A stretch of 64,000 nt of DNA from Tipula vernalis (GCA_958295665.1 OY282558.1:28727045-28791044), one strand, 5' to 3'; counted from the first letter of the stretch, positions 1 to 15,299 are shown. Program-made: numbers and translations. The notes: generated from the letters alone by a model not told the origin.

Positions 1-611
1 CCCGAGACCTATCATTTGAGGTATCAAGAACCGCAATCGGAGCACAATTGCAGATTTCGGATTTTTACAGCTCTGAATCGGCTGAGTTTATAGTAAGGTG
101 ATTTTCTTCGAATCGAACTTTCTTCGAAATGTATGGTATAGCAATTACAGGTCTCGTGACCTATCATTTAAGGTATCAAGAACCGCAATCGGAGCACAAT
201 TGCAGATTTCGGATTTTTACAGCTCTGAATCGGCTGAGCTATAATAAGGTGATTTTCTTCGAAGCGATTTTTCTGTGAAATGTATGGAAATAATCAACCA
301 ATTTTAATGCGGTTTGGCATAACAACTACAAGTCCCGAGACCTATCATTTGAGGTATGAAGAACCGCAATCGGAGCACAATTGCAGATTTCGGATTTTTA
401 CAGCTCTGAATCGGCTGAGCTACAGTAAGGTGATTTTCTTCGAATCGAACTTTCTTCGAAATGTATGGTATAGCAATTACAGGTCTCGTGACCTATCATT
501 TAAGGTATCCAGAACCGCAATCGGAGCACAATTGCAGATTTCGGATTTTTACAGCTCTGAATCGGCTGAGCTATAATAAGGTGGTTTTCTTCGAATCGAA
601 CTTTCTTCGAA

Positions 612-792
612 ATGTATGGAAATAATCAACCAATTTTAATGCGGTTTGGCATAACAATAACAAGTCCCGAGACCTATCATTTGAGGTATCAAGAACCGCA
701 ATCGGAGCACAATTGCAGATTTCGGATTTTTACAGCTCTGAATCGGCTGAGCTATAGTAAGGTGATTTTCTTCGAATCGAACTTTCTTCGAA
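612..792 (+). repeat. Chimeric monomer: S-type upstream flank joined to L body
   Basis: The flank before this unit reads cgaactttcttcgaaatg, the S form, yet atgtatgg is followed by the L-specific aaataatcaacc segment. Other L units carry cgatttttctgtgaaatg here. This fits a crossover or gene conversion between S and L inside the shared atgtatgg. Confidence 0.8.
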
Positions 793-1694
793 ATGTATGG
801 TATAGCAATTACAGGTCTCGTGACCTATCATTTAAGGTATCAAGAACCGCAATCGGAGCACAATTGCAGATTTCGGATTTTTACAGCTCTGAATCGGCTG
901 AGCTATAGTAAGGTGATTTTCTTTGAATCGAACTTTCTTCGAAATGTATGGTATAGCAATTATAGGTCTCGTGACCTATCATTAAAGGTATCAAGAACCG
1001 CAATCGGAGCACAATTGCAGATTTCGGATTTTTACAACTCTGAATCGGCTGAGCTATAGTAAGGTGATTTTCTTCGAATCGAACTTTCTTCGAAATGTAT
1101 GGTATAGCAATTATAGGTCTCGTGACCTATCATTTAAGGTATCAAGAACCGCAATCGGAGCACAATTGCAGATTTCGGATTTTTACAGCTCTGAATCGGC
1201 TGAGCTATAGTAAGGTGATTTTCTTCGAATCGAACTTTCTTCGAAATGTATGGTATAGCAATTACAGGTCTCGTGACCTATCATTTAAGGTATCAAGAAC
1301 CGCAATCGGAGCACAATTGCAGATTTCGGATTTTTACAGCTCTGAATCGGCTGAGCTATAGTAAGGTGATTTTCTTCGAATCGAACTTTCTTCGAAATGT
1401 ATGGTATAGCAATTACAGGTCTCGTGACCTATCATTTAAGGTATCAAGAACCGCAATCGGAGCACAATTGCAGATTTCGAATTTTTACAGCTCTGAATCG
1501 GCTGAGCTGTAAGTGATTTTCTTCGAAACGAACTTTCTTCGAAATGTATGGTATAGCAATTACAGGTCTCGTGACCTATCATTTGAGGTATCAAGAACCG
1601 CAATCGGAGCACAATTGCAGATTTCGGATTTTTACAGCTCTGAATCGGCTAGGCTATAGTAAGGTGATTTTCTTCGAAGCGATTTTTCTGTGAA

Positions 1695-2932
1695 ATGTAT
1701 GGAAATAATCAACCAATTTTATTGCGGTTTGGCGTAACAATTACAAGTCCCGAGACCTATCATTTGAGGTATCAAGAACCGCAATCGGAGCACAATTGCA
1801 GATTTCGGATTTTTACAGCTCTGAATCGGCTGAGCTATAATAAGGTGATTTTCTTCGAATCGAACTTTCTTCGAAATGTATGGTATAGCAATTACAGGTC
1901 TCGTGACCTATCATTTATGGTATCAAGAACCGCAATCGGAGCACAATTGCAGATTTCGGATTTTTACAGCTCTGAATCGGCTGAGCTATAGTAAGATGAT
2001 TTTCTTCGAATCGAACTTTCTTCGAAATGTATGGTATAGCAATTACAGGTCTCGTGACCTATCATTTGAGGTATCAAGAACCGCAATCGGAGCACAATTA
2101 CAGATTTCGGATTTTTACAGCTCTGAATCGGCTGAGCTATAGTAAGATGATTTTCTTCGAATCGAACTTTCTTCGAAATGTATGGTATAGCAATTACAGG
2201 TCTCGTGACCTATCATTTGAGGTATCAAGAACCGCAATCAGAGCACAATTGCAGATTTCGGATTTTTACAGCTCTGAATCGGCTGAGCTATATTAAGGTG
2301 ATTTTCTTCGAATCGAACTTTCTTCGAAATGTATGGTATAGCAATTACAGGTCTCGTGACCTATCATTTGAGGTATCAAGGAACCCAATCGGAGCACAAT
2401 TGCAGATTTCGGATTGTTACAGCTCTGAATCGGCTGAGCTATAGTAAGTTGATTTTCTTCGAATCGAACTTCCTTCGAAATGTATGGTATAGCAATTACA
2501 GGTCTCGTGACCTATCATTTAAGGTATCAAGAACCGCAATCGGAGCACAATTGCAGATTTCGGATTTTTACAGCTCTGAATCGGCTGAGCTATGGTAAGG
2601 AGATTTTCTTCGAACCGAATTTTCTTCGAAATGTATGGTATAGCAATTACAGGTCTCGTGACCTATCATTTAAGGTATCAAGAAACCCAATCGGAGCACA
2701 ATTGCAGATTTCGGATTGTTACAGCTCTGAATCGGCTGAGCTATAGTAAGGTGATTTTCTTCGAATCGAACTTTCTTCGAAATGTATGGTATAGCAATTA
2801 CAGGTCTCGTGACCTATCATTTGAGGTATCAAGAACCGCAATCGGAGCACAATTGCAGATTTCGGATTTTTACAGTTCTGAATCGGCTGAGCTATAGTAA
2901 GGTGATTTTCTTCGAATCGATTTTTCTGTGAA
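1695..2932 (+). repeat. Older segment duplicate, copy 1 (pairs with 12634)
   Basis: L at 1695 has the private change attttattgcgg. It is followed by units with taagatgat, acaattacag and, near 2378, caaggaacccaatcgg. The same ordered markers recur from 12634 at an offset of 10939 bp, dropping to 10937 bp after a junction indel near 13080. Substitutions between the copies show an older duplication than those in the right half. Confidence 0.7.
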
Positions 2933-3113
2933 ATGTATGGAAATAATCAACCAATTTTAATGCGGTTTGGCATAACAATTACAAGTCCCGAGACCTATCA
3001 TTTGAGGTATCAAGAACCGCAATCGGAGCACAATTGCAGATTTCGGATTTTTACAGCTCTGAATCGGCTGAGCTATAGTAAGGTGATTTTCTTCGAATCG
3101 AACTTTCTTCGAA

Positions 3114-3868
3114 ATGTATGGTATAGCAATTACAGGTCTCGTGACCTATCATTTAAGGTATCAAGAACCGCAATTGGAGCACAATTGCAGATTTCGGATT
3201 TTTACAGCTCTAAATCGGCTGAGCTATAGTAAGGTGATTTTCTTCGAATCGAACTTTCTTCGAAATGTATGGTATAGCAATTACAGGTCTCGTGACCTAT
3301 CATTTGAGGTATCAAGAACCGCAATCGGAGCACAATTGCAGATTTCGGATTTTTACAGCTCTGAATCGGCTGAGCTATAGTAAGGTGATTTTCTTCGAAT
3401 CGAACTTTCTTCGAAATGTATGGTATAGCAATTACAGGTCTCGTGACCTATCATTTAAGGTATCAAGAACCGCAATTGGAGCACAATTGCAGATTTCGGA
3501 TTTTTACAGCTCTGAATCGGCTGAGCTATAGTAAGGTGATTTTCTTCGAATCGAACTTTCTTCGAAATGTATGGTATAGCAATTACAGGTCTCGTGACCT
3601 ATCATTTAAGGTATCAAGAACCGCAATTGGAGCACAATTGCAGATTTCGGATTTTTACAGCTCTAAATCGGCTGAGCTATAGTAAGGTGATTTTCTTCGA
3701 ATCGAACTTTCTTCGAAATGTATGGTATAGCAATTACAGGTCTCGTGACCTATCATTTGAGGTATCAAGAACCGCAATCGGAGCACAATTGCAGATTTCG
3801 GATTTTTACAGCTCTGAATCGGCTGAGCTATAGTAAGGTGATTTTCTTCGAATCGAACTTTCTTCGAA
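3114..3868 (+). repeat. Local three-monomer (453-bp) duplication
   Basis: The unit at 3114, with caattgg and ctctaaatcgg, recurs at 3567. The units following each (3265 and 3718) share tttgagg. This gives a 453-bp period over about five monomers. Confidence 0.6.
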
Positions 3869-6800
3869 ATGTATGGTATAGCAATTACAGGTCTCGTGAC
3901 CTGTCATTTAAGGTATCAAGAACCGCAATCGGAGCACAATTGCAGATTTCGGATTTTTACAGCTCTGAATCGGCTGAGCTATAGTAAGGTGATTTTCTTC
4001 GAATCGAACTTTCTTCGAAATGTATGGTATAGCAATTACAGGTCTCGTGACCTATCATTTAAGGTATCAAGAACCGCAATCGGAGCACAATTGCAGATTT
4101 CGGATTTTTACAGCTCTGAATCGGCTGAGCTTGTAAGGTGATTTTCTTCGAATCGAACTTTCTTCGAAATGTATGGTATAGCAATTACAGGTCTCGTGAC
4201 CTGTCATTTAAGGTATCAAGAACCGCAATCGGAGCACAATTGCAGATTTCGGATTTTTACAGCTCTGAATCGGCTGAGCTATAGTAAGGTGATTTTCTTC
4301 GAATCGAACTTTGTTCAAAATGTATGGTATAGCAATTACAGGTCTCGTGACCTATCATTTAAGGTATCAAGAACCGCAATTGGAGCACAATTGCAGATTT
4401 CGGATTTTTACAGCTCTGAATCGGCTGAGCTATAGTAAAGTGATTTTCTTCGAATCGAACTTTCTTCGAAATGTATGGTATAGCAATTACAGGTCTCGTG
4501 ACCTATCATATAAGGTATCAAGAACCGCAATCGGAGCACAATTGCAGATTTCGGATTTTTACAGCTCTGAATCGGCTGAGCTTGTAAGGTGATTTTCTTC
4601 GAATCGAACTTTCTTCGAAATGTATGGTATAGCAATTACAGGTCTCGTGACCTGTCATTTAAGGTATCAAGAACCGCAATCGGAGCACAATTGCAGATTT
4701 CGGATTTTTACAGCTCTGAATCGGCTGAGCTATAGTAAGGTGATTTTCTTCGAATCGAACGTTCTTCGAAATGTATGGTATAGCAATTACAGGTCCCGTT
4801 ACCTATCATTTGAGGTATCAAGAACCGCAATCGGAGCACAATTGCAGATTTCGGATTTTTACAGCTCTGAATCGGCTGAGCTATAGTAAGGTGATTTTCT
4901 TCGAATCGATTTTTCTGTGAAATGTATGGAAATAATCAACCAATTTAAATGCGGTTTGGCATAACAATTACAAGTCCCGAGACCTATCATTTGAGGTATC
5001 AAGAACCGCAATCGGAGCACAATTGCCAATTTCGGATTATTACAGCTCTGAATCGGCTGAGCTTGAAAGGTGATTTTCTTCGAATCGAACTTTCTTCGAA
5101 ATGTATGGTATAGCAATTACAGGTCTCGTGACCTATCATTTGAGGTATCAAGAACCGCAATCGGAGCACAATTGCAGATTTCGGATTTTTACAGCTCTGA
5201 ATCGGCTGAGCTTGTAAGGTGATTTTCTTCGAATCGAACTTTCTTCGAAATGTATGGTATAGCAATTACAGGTCTCGTGACCTGTCATTTAAGGTATCAA
5301 GAACCGCAATCGGAGCACAATTGCAGATTTCGGATTTTTACAGCTCTGAATCGGCTGAGCTATATAGTAAGGTGATTTTCTTCGAATCGAACTTTCTTCG
5401 AAATGTATGGTATAGCAATTACAGGTCTCGTGACCTATCATTTAAGGTATCAAGAACCGCAATCGGAGCACAATTGCAGATTTCGGATTTTTACAGCTCT
5501 GAATCGGCTGAGCTATAGTAAGGTGATTTTCTTCGAATCGATTTTTCTGTGAAATGTATGGAAATAATCAACTAATTTTAATGCGGTTTAGCATAACAAT
5601 TACAAGTCCCGAGACCTATCATTTGAGGTATCAAGAACCGCAATCGGAGCACCATTGCAGATTTCGGATTTTTACAGCTCTGAATCGGCTGAGCTATAGT
5701 AAGGTGATTTTCTTCGAATCGAACTTTCTTCGAAATGTATGGTATAGCAATTACAGGTCCCGTGACCTATCATTTGAGGTATCAAGAACCGCAATAGGAG
5801 CACAATTGCAGATTTCGGATTTTTACAGCTCTGAATTGGCTGAGCTTGTAAGGTGATTTTCTTCGAATCGAACTTTCTTCGAAATGTATGGTATAGCAAT
5901 TACAGGTCTCGTGACCTATCATTTGAGGTATCAAGAACCGCAATCGGAGCACCATTGCAGATTTCGGATTTTTACAGCTCTGAATCGGCTGAGCTTGTAA
6001 GGTGATTTTCTTCGAATCGAACTTTCTTCGAAATGTATGGTATAGCAATTACAGGTCTCGTGACCTATCATTTAAGGTATCAAGAACCGCAATCGGAGCA
6101 CAATTGCAAATTTCGGATTTTTACAGCTCTGAATCGGCTGAGCTATAGTAAGGTGATTTTCTTCGAATCGAACTTTCTTCGAAATGTATGGTATAGCAAT
6201 TACAGGTCTCGTGACCTATCATTTAAGGTATCAAGAACCGCAATCGGAGCACAATTGCAGATTTCGGATTTTTACAGCTCTGAATCGGCTGAGCTATAGT
6301 AAGGTGATTTTCTTCGAATCGAACTTTCTTCGAAATGTATGGTATAGCAATTACAGGTCTCGTGACCTATCATTTAAGGTATCAAGAACCGCAATCGGAG
6401 CACAATTGCAGATTTCGGATTTTTACAGCTCTGAATCGGCTGAGCTATAGTAAGGTGATTTACTTCGAATCGAACTTTCTTCGAAATGTATGGTATAGCA
6501 ATTACAGGTCTCGTGACCTATCATTTGAGGTATCAAGAACCGAAATCGGAGCACAATTGCAGATTTCGGATTTTTACAGTTCTGAATCGGCTGAGCTATA
6601 GTAAGGTGATTTTCTTCGAATCGAACTTTCTTCGAAATGTATGGTATAGCAATTACAGGTCTCGTGACCTATCATTTGAGGTATCAAGAACCGAAATCGG
6701 AGCACAATTGCAGATTTCGGATTTTTACAGTTCTGAATCGGCTGAGCTATAGTAAGGTGATTTTCTTCGAATCGAACTTTCTTCGAAATGTATGGTATAG

Positions 6801-8900
6801 CAATTACAGGTCTCGTGACCTATCATTTAAGGTATCAAGAACCGCAATCGGAGCACAATTGCAGATTTCGGATTTTTCCAGCTCTGAATCGGCTGAGCTA
6901 TAAGTAAGGTGATTTTCTTCGAATCGAACTTTCTTCGAAATGTATGGTCTAGCAATTACAGGTCTCGTGACCTATCATTTGAGGTATCAAGAACCGCAAT
7001 CGGAGCACAATTGCAGATTTCGGATTTTTACAGCTCTGAATCGGCTGAGCTATAGTAAGGTGATTTTCTTCGAATCGAACTTTCTTCGAAATGTATGGTA
7101 TAGCAATTACAGGTCTCGTGACCTATCATTTGAGGTATCAAGAACCGCAATCGGAGCACAATTGCAGATTTCGGATTTTTCCAGCTCTGAATCGGCTGAG
7201 CTATAAGTAAGGTGATTTTCTTCGAATCGAACTTTCTTCGAAATGTATGGTCTAGCAATTACAGGTCTCGTGACCTATCATTTGAGGTATCAAGAACCGC
7301 AATCGGAGCACAATTGCAGATTTCGGATTTTTACAGCTCTGAATCGGCTGAGCTATAGTAAGGTGATTTTCTTCGAATCGAACTTTCTTCGAAATGTATG
7401 GTATAGCAATTACAGGTCTCGTGACCTATCATTTAAGGTATCAAGAACCGCAATCGGAGCACAATTGCAGATTTCGGATTTTTACAGCTCTGAATCGGCT
7501 GAGCTTATAGTAAGGTGATTTTCTTCGAATCGAACTTTCTTCAAAATGTATGGTATAGCAATTACAGGTCTCGTGACCTATCATTTAAGGTATCAAGAAC
7601 CGCAATCGGAGCACAATTGCAGATTTCGGATTTTTACAGCTCTGAATCGGCTGAGCTATAAGTAAGGTGATTTTCTTCGAATCGAACTTTCTTCGAAATG
7701 TATGGTCTAGCAATTACAGGTCTCGTGACCTATCATTTGAGGTATCAAGAACCGCAATCGGAGCACAATTGCAGATTTCGGATTTTTACAGCTCTGAATC
7801 GGCTGAGCAATAGTAAGGTGATTTACTTCGAATCGAACTTTCTTCGAAATGTATGGTATAGCAATTACAGGTCTCGTGACCTATCATTTGTGGTATCAAG
7901 AACCGCAATCGGAGCACAATTGCAGATTTCGGATTTTTCCAGCTCTGAATCGGCTGAGCTATAGTAAGGTGATTTTCTTCGAATCGAACTTTCTTCGAAA
8001 TGTATGGTATAGCAATTATAGGTCTCGTGACCTATCATTTAAGGTATCAAGAACCGCAATCGGAGCACAATTGCAGATTTCGGATTTTTACAGCTCTGAA
8101 TCGGCGAGCTATAGTAAGGTGATTTTCTTCGAATCGAACTTTCTTCGAAATGTATGGTATAGCAATTACAGGTCTCGTGACCTATCATTTGAGGTATCAA
8201 GAACCGCAATCGGAGCACAATTGCAGATTTCGGATTTTTCCAGCTCTGAATCGGCTGAGCTATAGTAAGGTGATTTTCTTCGAATCGAACTTTCTTCGAA
8301 ATGTATGGTATAGCAATTATAGGTCTCGTGACCTATCATTTAAGGTATCAAGAACCGCAATCGGAGCACAATTGCAGATTTCGGATTTTTACAGCTCTGA
8401 ATCGGCTGAGCTATAGTAAGGTGATTTTCTTCGAATCGAACTTTCTTCGAAATGTATGGTATAGCAATTACAGGTCTCGTGACCTATCATTTAAGGTATC
8501 AAGAACCGCAATCGGAGCACAATTGCAGATTTCGGATTTTTACAGCTCTGAATCGGCTGAGCTATAGTAAGGTGATTTTCTTCGAATCGAACTTTCTTCG
8601 AAATGTATGGTATAGCAATTACAGGTCTCGTGACCTATCATTTAAGGTATCAAGAACCGCAATCGGAGCACAATTGCAGATTTCGAATTTTTACAGCTCT
8701 GAATCGGCTGAGCTGTAAGTGATTTTCTTCGAATCGAACTTTCTTCGAAATGTATGGTATAGCAATTACAGGTCTCGTGACCTATCATTTGAGGTATCAA
8801 GAACCGCAATCGGAGCACAATTGCAGATTTCGGATTTTTACAGCTCTAAATCGGCTAGGCTATAGTAAGGTGATTTTCTTCGAATCGATTTTTCTGTGAA

Positions 8901-9531
8901 ATGTATGGAAATAATCAACCAATTTTAATGCGGTTTGGCATAGCAATTACAAGTCTCGAGACCTATTATTTAAGGTATCAAGAACCGCAATCGGAGCACA
9001 ACTGCAGATTTCGGATTTTTACAGCTCTGAATCGGCTGAGCTATAGTAAGGTGATTTTCTTCGAATCGAACTTTCTTCGAAATGTATGGTATAGCAATTA
9101 CAGGTCTCGTGACCTATCATTTAAGGTATCAAGAACCGCAATCGGAGCACAATTGCAGATTTCGGATTTTTACAGCTCTGAATCGGCTGAGCTATAAGTA
9201 AGGTGATTTTCTTCGAATCGAACTTTCTTCGAAATGTATGGTATAGCAATTACAGGTCTCGTGACCTATCATTTAAGGTATCAAGAACCGCAATCGGAGC
9301 ACAATTGCAGATTTCGAATTTTTACAGCTCTGAATCGGCTGAGCTGTAAGTGATTTTCTTCGAATCGAACTTTCTTCGAAATGTATGGTATAGCAATTAC
9401 AGGTCTCGTGACCTATCATTTGAGGTATCAAGAACCGCAATCGGAGCACAATTGCAGATTTCGGATTTTTACAGCTCTGAATCGGCTAGGCTATAGTAAG
9501 GTGATTTTCTTCGAATCGATTTTTCTGTGAA
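8901..9531 (+). repeat. 631-bp four-monomer block next to a related L unit
   Basis: One L plus three S units. The next L, at 9532, shares the private L changes of 8901 (catagcaattacaagtctcgag and acctattattt). The preceding units share atttcgaattttt and the 3-base-short junction gctgtaagtg. The same L variant appears a third time at 10620. Confidence 0.65.
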
Positions 9532-12500
9532 ATGTATGGAAATAATCAACCAATTTTAATGCGGTTTGGCATAGCAATTACAAGTCTCGAGACCTATTAT
9601 TTAAGGTATCAATAATCGCAATCGGAGCACAACTGCAGATTTCGGATTTTTACAGCTCTGAATCGGCTGAGCTATAGTAAGGTGATTTTCTTCGAATCGA
9701 ACTTTCTTCGAAATGTATGGTATAGCAATTACAGGTCTCGTGACCTATCATTTAAGGTATCAAGAACCGCAATCGGAGCACAATTGCAGATTTCGGATTT
9801 TTACAGCTCTGAATCGGCTGAGCTTATAGTAAGGTGATTTTCTTCGAATCGAATTTTCTTCAAAATGTATGGTATAGCAATTACAGGTCTCGTGACCTAT
9901 CATTTAAGGTATCAAGAACCGCAATCGGAGCACAATTGCAGATTTCGGATTTTTCCAGCTCTGAATCGGCTGAGCTATAGTAAGGTGATTTTCTTCGAAT
10001 CGAACTTTCTTCGAAATGTATGGTATAGCAATTATAGGTCTCGTGACCTATCATTTAAGGTATCAAGAACCGCAATCGGAGCACAATTGCAGATTTCGGA
10101 TTTTTACAGCTCTGAATCGGCTGAGCTATAGTAAGGTGATTTTCTTCGAATCGAACTTTCTTCGAAATGTATGGTATAGCAATTACAGGTCTCGTGACCT
10201 ATCATTTGAGGTATCAAGAACCGCAATCGGAGCACAATTGCAGATTTCGGATTTTTCCAGCACTGAATCGGCTGAGCTATAGTAAGGTGATTTTCTTCGA
10301 ATCGAACTTTCTTCGAAATGTATGGTATAGCAATTATAGGTCTCGTGACCTATCATTTAAGGTATCAAGAACCGCAATCGGAGCACAATTGCAGATTTCG
10401 GATTTTTACAGCTCTGAATCGGCTGAGCTATAGTAAGGTGATTTTCTTCGAATCGAACTTTCTTCGAAATGTATGGTATAGCAATTACAGGTCTCGTGAC
10501 CTATCATTTAAGGTATCAAGAACCGCAATCGGAGCACAATTGCAGATTTCGGATTTTTACAGCTCTGAATCGGCTGAGCTATAGTAAGGTGATTTTCTTC
10601 GAATCGATTTTTCTGTGAAATGTATGGAAATAATCAACCAATTTTAATGCGGTTTGGCATAGCAATTACAAGTCTCGAGACCTATTATTTAAGGTATCAA
10701 GAACCGCAATCGGAGCACAACTGCAGATTTCGGATTTTTACAGCTCTGAATCGGCTGAGCTATAGTAAGGTGATTTTCTTCGAATCGAACTTTCTTCGAA
10801 ATGTATGGTATAGCAATTACAGGTCTCGTGACCTATCATTTGAGGTATCAAGAACCGCAATCGGAGCACAATTGCAGATTTCGGATTTTTACAGCTCTGA
10901 ATCGGCTGAGCTATATAGTAAGGTGATTTTCTTCGAATCGAACTTTCTTCGAAATGTATGGTATAGCAATTACAGGTCTCGTGACCTATCATTTAAGGTA
11001 TCAAGAACCGCCGGAGCACAATTGCAGATTTCGGATTTTTCCAGCTCTGAATCGGCTGAGCTATAGTAAGGTGATTTTCTTCGAATCGAACTTTCTTCGA
11101 AATGTATGGTATAGCAATTACAGGTCTCGTGACCTATCATTTGAGGTATTAAGAACCGAAATCGGAGCACAATTGCAGATTTCGGATTTTTACAGTTCTG
11201 AATCGGCTGAGCTATAGTAAGGTGATTTTCTTCGAATCGAACTTTCTTCGAAATGTATGGTATAGCAATTACAGGTCTCGTGACCTATCATTTGAGGTAT
11301 CAAGAACCGCAATCGGAGCACAATTGCAGATTTTGGATTTTTACAGCTCTGAATCGGCTGAGCTATAGTAAGGTGATTTTCTTCGAATCGAACTTTCTTC
11401 GAAATGTATGGTATAGCAATTACAGGTCTCGTGACCTATCATTTGAGGTATCAAGAACCGCAATCGGAGCACAATTGCAGATTTCGGATTTTTACAGCTC
11501 TGAATCGGATGATCTATAGTAAGGTGATTTTCTTCGAAACGAACGTTCTTCGAAATGTATGGTATAGCAATTACAGGTCTCGTGACCTATCATTTAAGGT
11601 ATCAAGAACTGCAATCGGAGCACAATTGCAGATTTCGGATTTTTACAGCTCTGAATCGGCTGAGCTATAGTAAGGTGATTTTCTTCGAATCGAACTTTCT
11701 TCGAAATGTATGGTATAGCAATTACAGGTCTCGTGACCTATCATTTAAGGTATCAAGAACCGCAATCGGAGCACAATTGCAGATTTCGAATTTTTACAGC
11801 TCTGAATCGGCTGAGCTGTAAGTGATTTTCTTCGAATCGAACTTTCTTCGAAATGTATGGTATAGCAATTACAGGTCTCGTGACCTATCATTTGAGGTAT
11901 CAAGAACCGCAATCGGAGCACAATTGCAGATTTCGGATTTTTACAGCTCTGAATCGGCTAGGCTATAGTAAGGTGATTTTCTTCGAAGCGATTTTTCTGT
12001 GAAATGTATGGAAATAATCAACCAATTTTAATGCGGTTTGGCATAACAATTACAAGTCCCGAGACCTATCATTTGAGGTATCAAGAACCGCAATCGGAGC
12101 ACAATTGCAGATTTCGGATTTTTACAGCTCTGAATCGGCTGAGCTATAGTAAGGTGATTTTCTTCGAATCGAACTTTCTTCGAAATGTATGGTATAGCAA
12201 TATAGGTCTGGTGACCTATCATTTAAGGTATCAAGAACCGCAATCGGAGCACAATTGCAGATTTCGGATTTTTACAGCTCTGAATCGGCTGAGCCATAGT
12301 AAGGTGATTTTCTTCGAATCGAACTTTCTTCGAAATGTATGGTATAGCAATTACAGGTCTCGTGACCTATCATTTGAGGTATCAAGAACAGCAATCGGAG
12401 CACAATTGCAGATTTCGGATTTTTACAGCTCTGAATCGGCTGAGCTATAGTAAGGTGATTTTCTTCGAATCGAACTTTCTTCGAAATGTATGGTATAGCA

Positions 12501-12633
12501 ATTACAGGTCTCGTGACCTATCATTTGAGGTATCAAGAACCGCAATCGGAGCACAATTGCAGATTTCGGATTTTTACAGCTCTGAATCGGCTAGGTAGTA
12601 AGGTGATTTTCTTCGAAGCGATTTTTCTGTGAA

Positions 12634-13567
12634 ATGTATGGAAATAATCAACCAATTTTATTGCGGTTTGGCATAACAATTACAAGTCCCGAGACCTATC
12701 ATTTGAGGTATCAAGAACCGCAATCGGAGCACAATTGCAGATTTCGGATTTTTACAGCTCTGAATCGGCTGAGCTATAATAAGGTGATTTTCTTCGAATC
12801 GAACTTTCTTCGAAATGTATGGTATAGCAATTACAGGTCTCGTGACCTATCATTTAAGGTATCAAGAACCGCAATCGGAGCACAATTGCAGATTTCGGAT
12901 TTTTACAGCTCTGAATCGGCTGAGCTATAGTAAGATGATTTTCTTCGAATCGAACTTTCTTCGAAATGTATGGTATAGCAATTACAGGTCTCGTGACCTA
13001 TCATTTGAGGTATCAAGAACCGCAATCGGAGCACAATTACAGATTTCGGATTTTTACAGCTCTGAATCGGCTGAGCTATAAAGGTGATTTTCTTCGAATC
13101 GAACTTTCTTCGAAATGTATGGTATAGCAATTACAGGTCTCGTGACCTATCATTTGAGGTATCAAGAACCGCAATCGGAGCACAATTGTAGATTTCGGAT
13201 TTTTACAGCTCTGAATCGGCTGAGCTATATTAAGGTGATTTTCTTCGAATCGAACTTTCTTCGAAATGTATGGTATAGCAATTACAGGTCTCGTGACTTA
13301 TCATTTGAGGTATCAAGGCACCCAATCGGAGCACAATTGCAGATTTCGGATTTTTACAGCTCTGAATCGGCTGAGCTATAGTAAGTTGATTTTCTTCGAA
13401 TCGAACTTTTTTCGAAATGTATGGTATAGCAATTACAGGTCTCGTGACCTATCATTTAAGGTATCAAGAACCGCAATCGGAGCACAATTGCAGATTTCGG
13501 ATTTTTACAGCTCTGAATCGGCTGAGCTATAGTAAGGTGATTTTCTTCGAATCGATTTTTCTGTGAA
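12634..13567 (+). repeat. Older segment duplicate, copy 2 (pairs with 1695)
   Basis: Carries the attttattgcgg L unit, taagatgat near 12930, acaattacag near 13035 and a diverged form of the third marker near 13312, caaggcacccaatcgg. The match to copy 1 fades after about 13.5 kb. Confidence 0.7.
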
Positions 13568-15299
13568 ATGTGTGGAAATAATAAACCAATTTTAATGCGG
13601 TTTGGCATAACAATTACAAGTCCCGAGACCTATCATTTAAGGTATCAAGAACCGCAATCGGAGCACAATTGCAGATTTCGGATTTTTACAGCTCTGAATC
13701 GGCTGAGCTATAGTAAGGAGATTTTCTTCGAATCGAACTTTCTTCGAAATGTATGGTATAGCAATTACAGGTCTCGTGACCTATCATTTAAGGTATCAAA
13801 AAACCCAATCGGAGCAAAATTGCAGATTTCGGATTGTTACAGCTCTGAATCGGCTGAGCTATAGTAAGGTGATTTTCTTCGAATCGAACTTTCTTCGAAA
13901 TGTATGGTATAGCAATTACAGGTCTTGTGACCTATCATTTAAGGTATCAAGAACCGCAATCGGAGCACAATTGCAGATTTCGGATTTTTACAGCTCTGAA
14001 TCGGCTGAGCAATAGTAAGGTGATTTTCTTCGAATCGAACTTTCTTCGAAATGTATGGTATAGCAATTACAGGTCTCGTGACCTATCATTTGAGGTATCA
14101 AGAACCGCAATCGGAGCACAATTGCAGATTTCGGATTTTTACAGTTCTGAATCGGCTGAGCTATATAGTAAGGTGATTTTCTTCGAATCGATTTTTCTGT
14201 GAAATGTATGGAAATAATCAACCAATTTTAATGCGGTTTCGCATAACAATTACAAGTCCCGAGACCTATCATTTGAGGTATCAAGAACCGCAATCGGAGC
14301 ACAATGGCAGATTTCGGATTTTTACAGCTCTGAATCGGCTGAGCTATAGTAAGGTGATTTTCTTCGAATCGAACTTTCTTCGAAATGTATGGTATAGCAA
14401 TTACAGGTCTCGTGACCTATCATTTGAGGTATCAAGAACCGCAATCGGAGCACAATTGCAGATTTCGGATTTTTACAGCTCTGAATCGGCTGAGCTATAG
14501 TAAGGTGATTTTCTTCGAATCGAACTTTCTTCGAAATGTATGGTATAGCAATTACAGGTCTCGTGACCTATCATTTAAGGTATCAAGAACCACAATCGGA
14601 GCACAATTGCAGATTTCGGATTTTTACAGCTCTGAATCGGCTGAGCTATAGTAAGGTGATTTTCTTCGAATCGATTTTTCTGTGAAATGTATGGAAATAA
14701 TCAACCAATTTTAATGCGGTTTGGCATAACAATTACAAGTCCTGAGACTTATCATTTGAGGTATCAAGAACCGCAATCGGAGCACCATTGCAGATTTCGG
14801 ATTTTTACAGCTCTGAATCGGCTGAGCTATAGTAAGGTGATTTTCTTCGAATCGAACGTTCTTCGAAATGTATGGTATAGCAATTACAGGTCCCGTGACC
14901 TATCATTTGAGGTATCAAGAACCGCAATCGGAGCACAATTGCAGATTTCGGATTTTTACAGCTCTGAATTGGCTGAGCTTGTAAGGTGATTTTCTTCGAA
15001 TCGAACTTTCTTCGAAATGTATGGTATAGCAATTACAGGTCTCGTGACCTATCATTTGAGGTATCAAGAACCGCAATCGGAGCACAATTGCAGATTTCGG
15101 ATTTTTACAGCTCTGAATCAGCTGAGCTATAGTAAGGTGATTTTCTTCGAATCGAACTTTCTTCGAAATGTATGGTATAGCAATTACAGGTCTCGTGACC
15201 TATCATTTGAGGTATCAAGAACCGAAATCGGAGCACAATTGCAGATTTCGGATTTTTACAGCTCTGAATCGGCTGAGCTATAGTAAGGTGATTTTCTTC

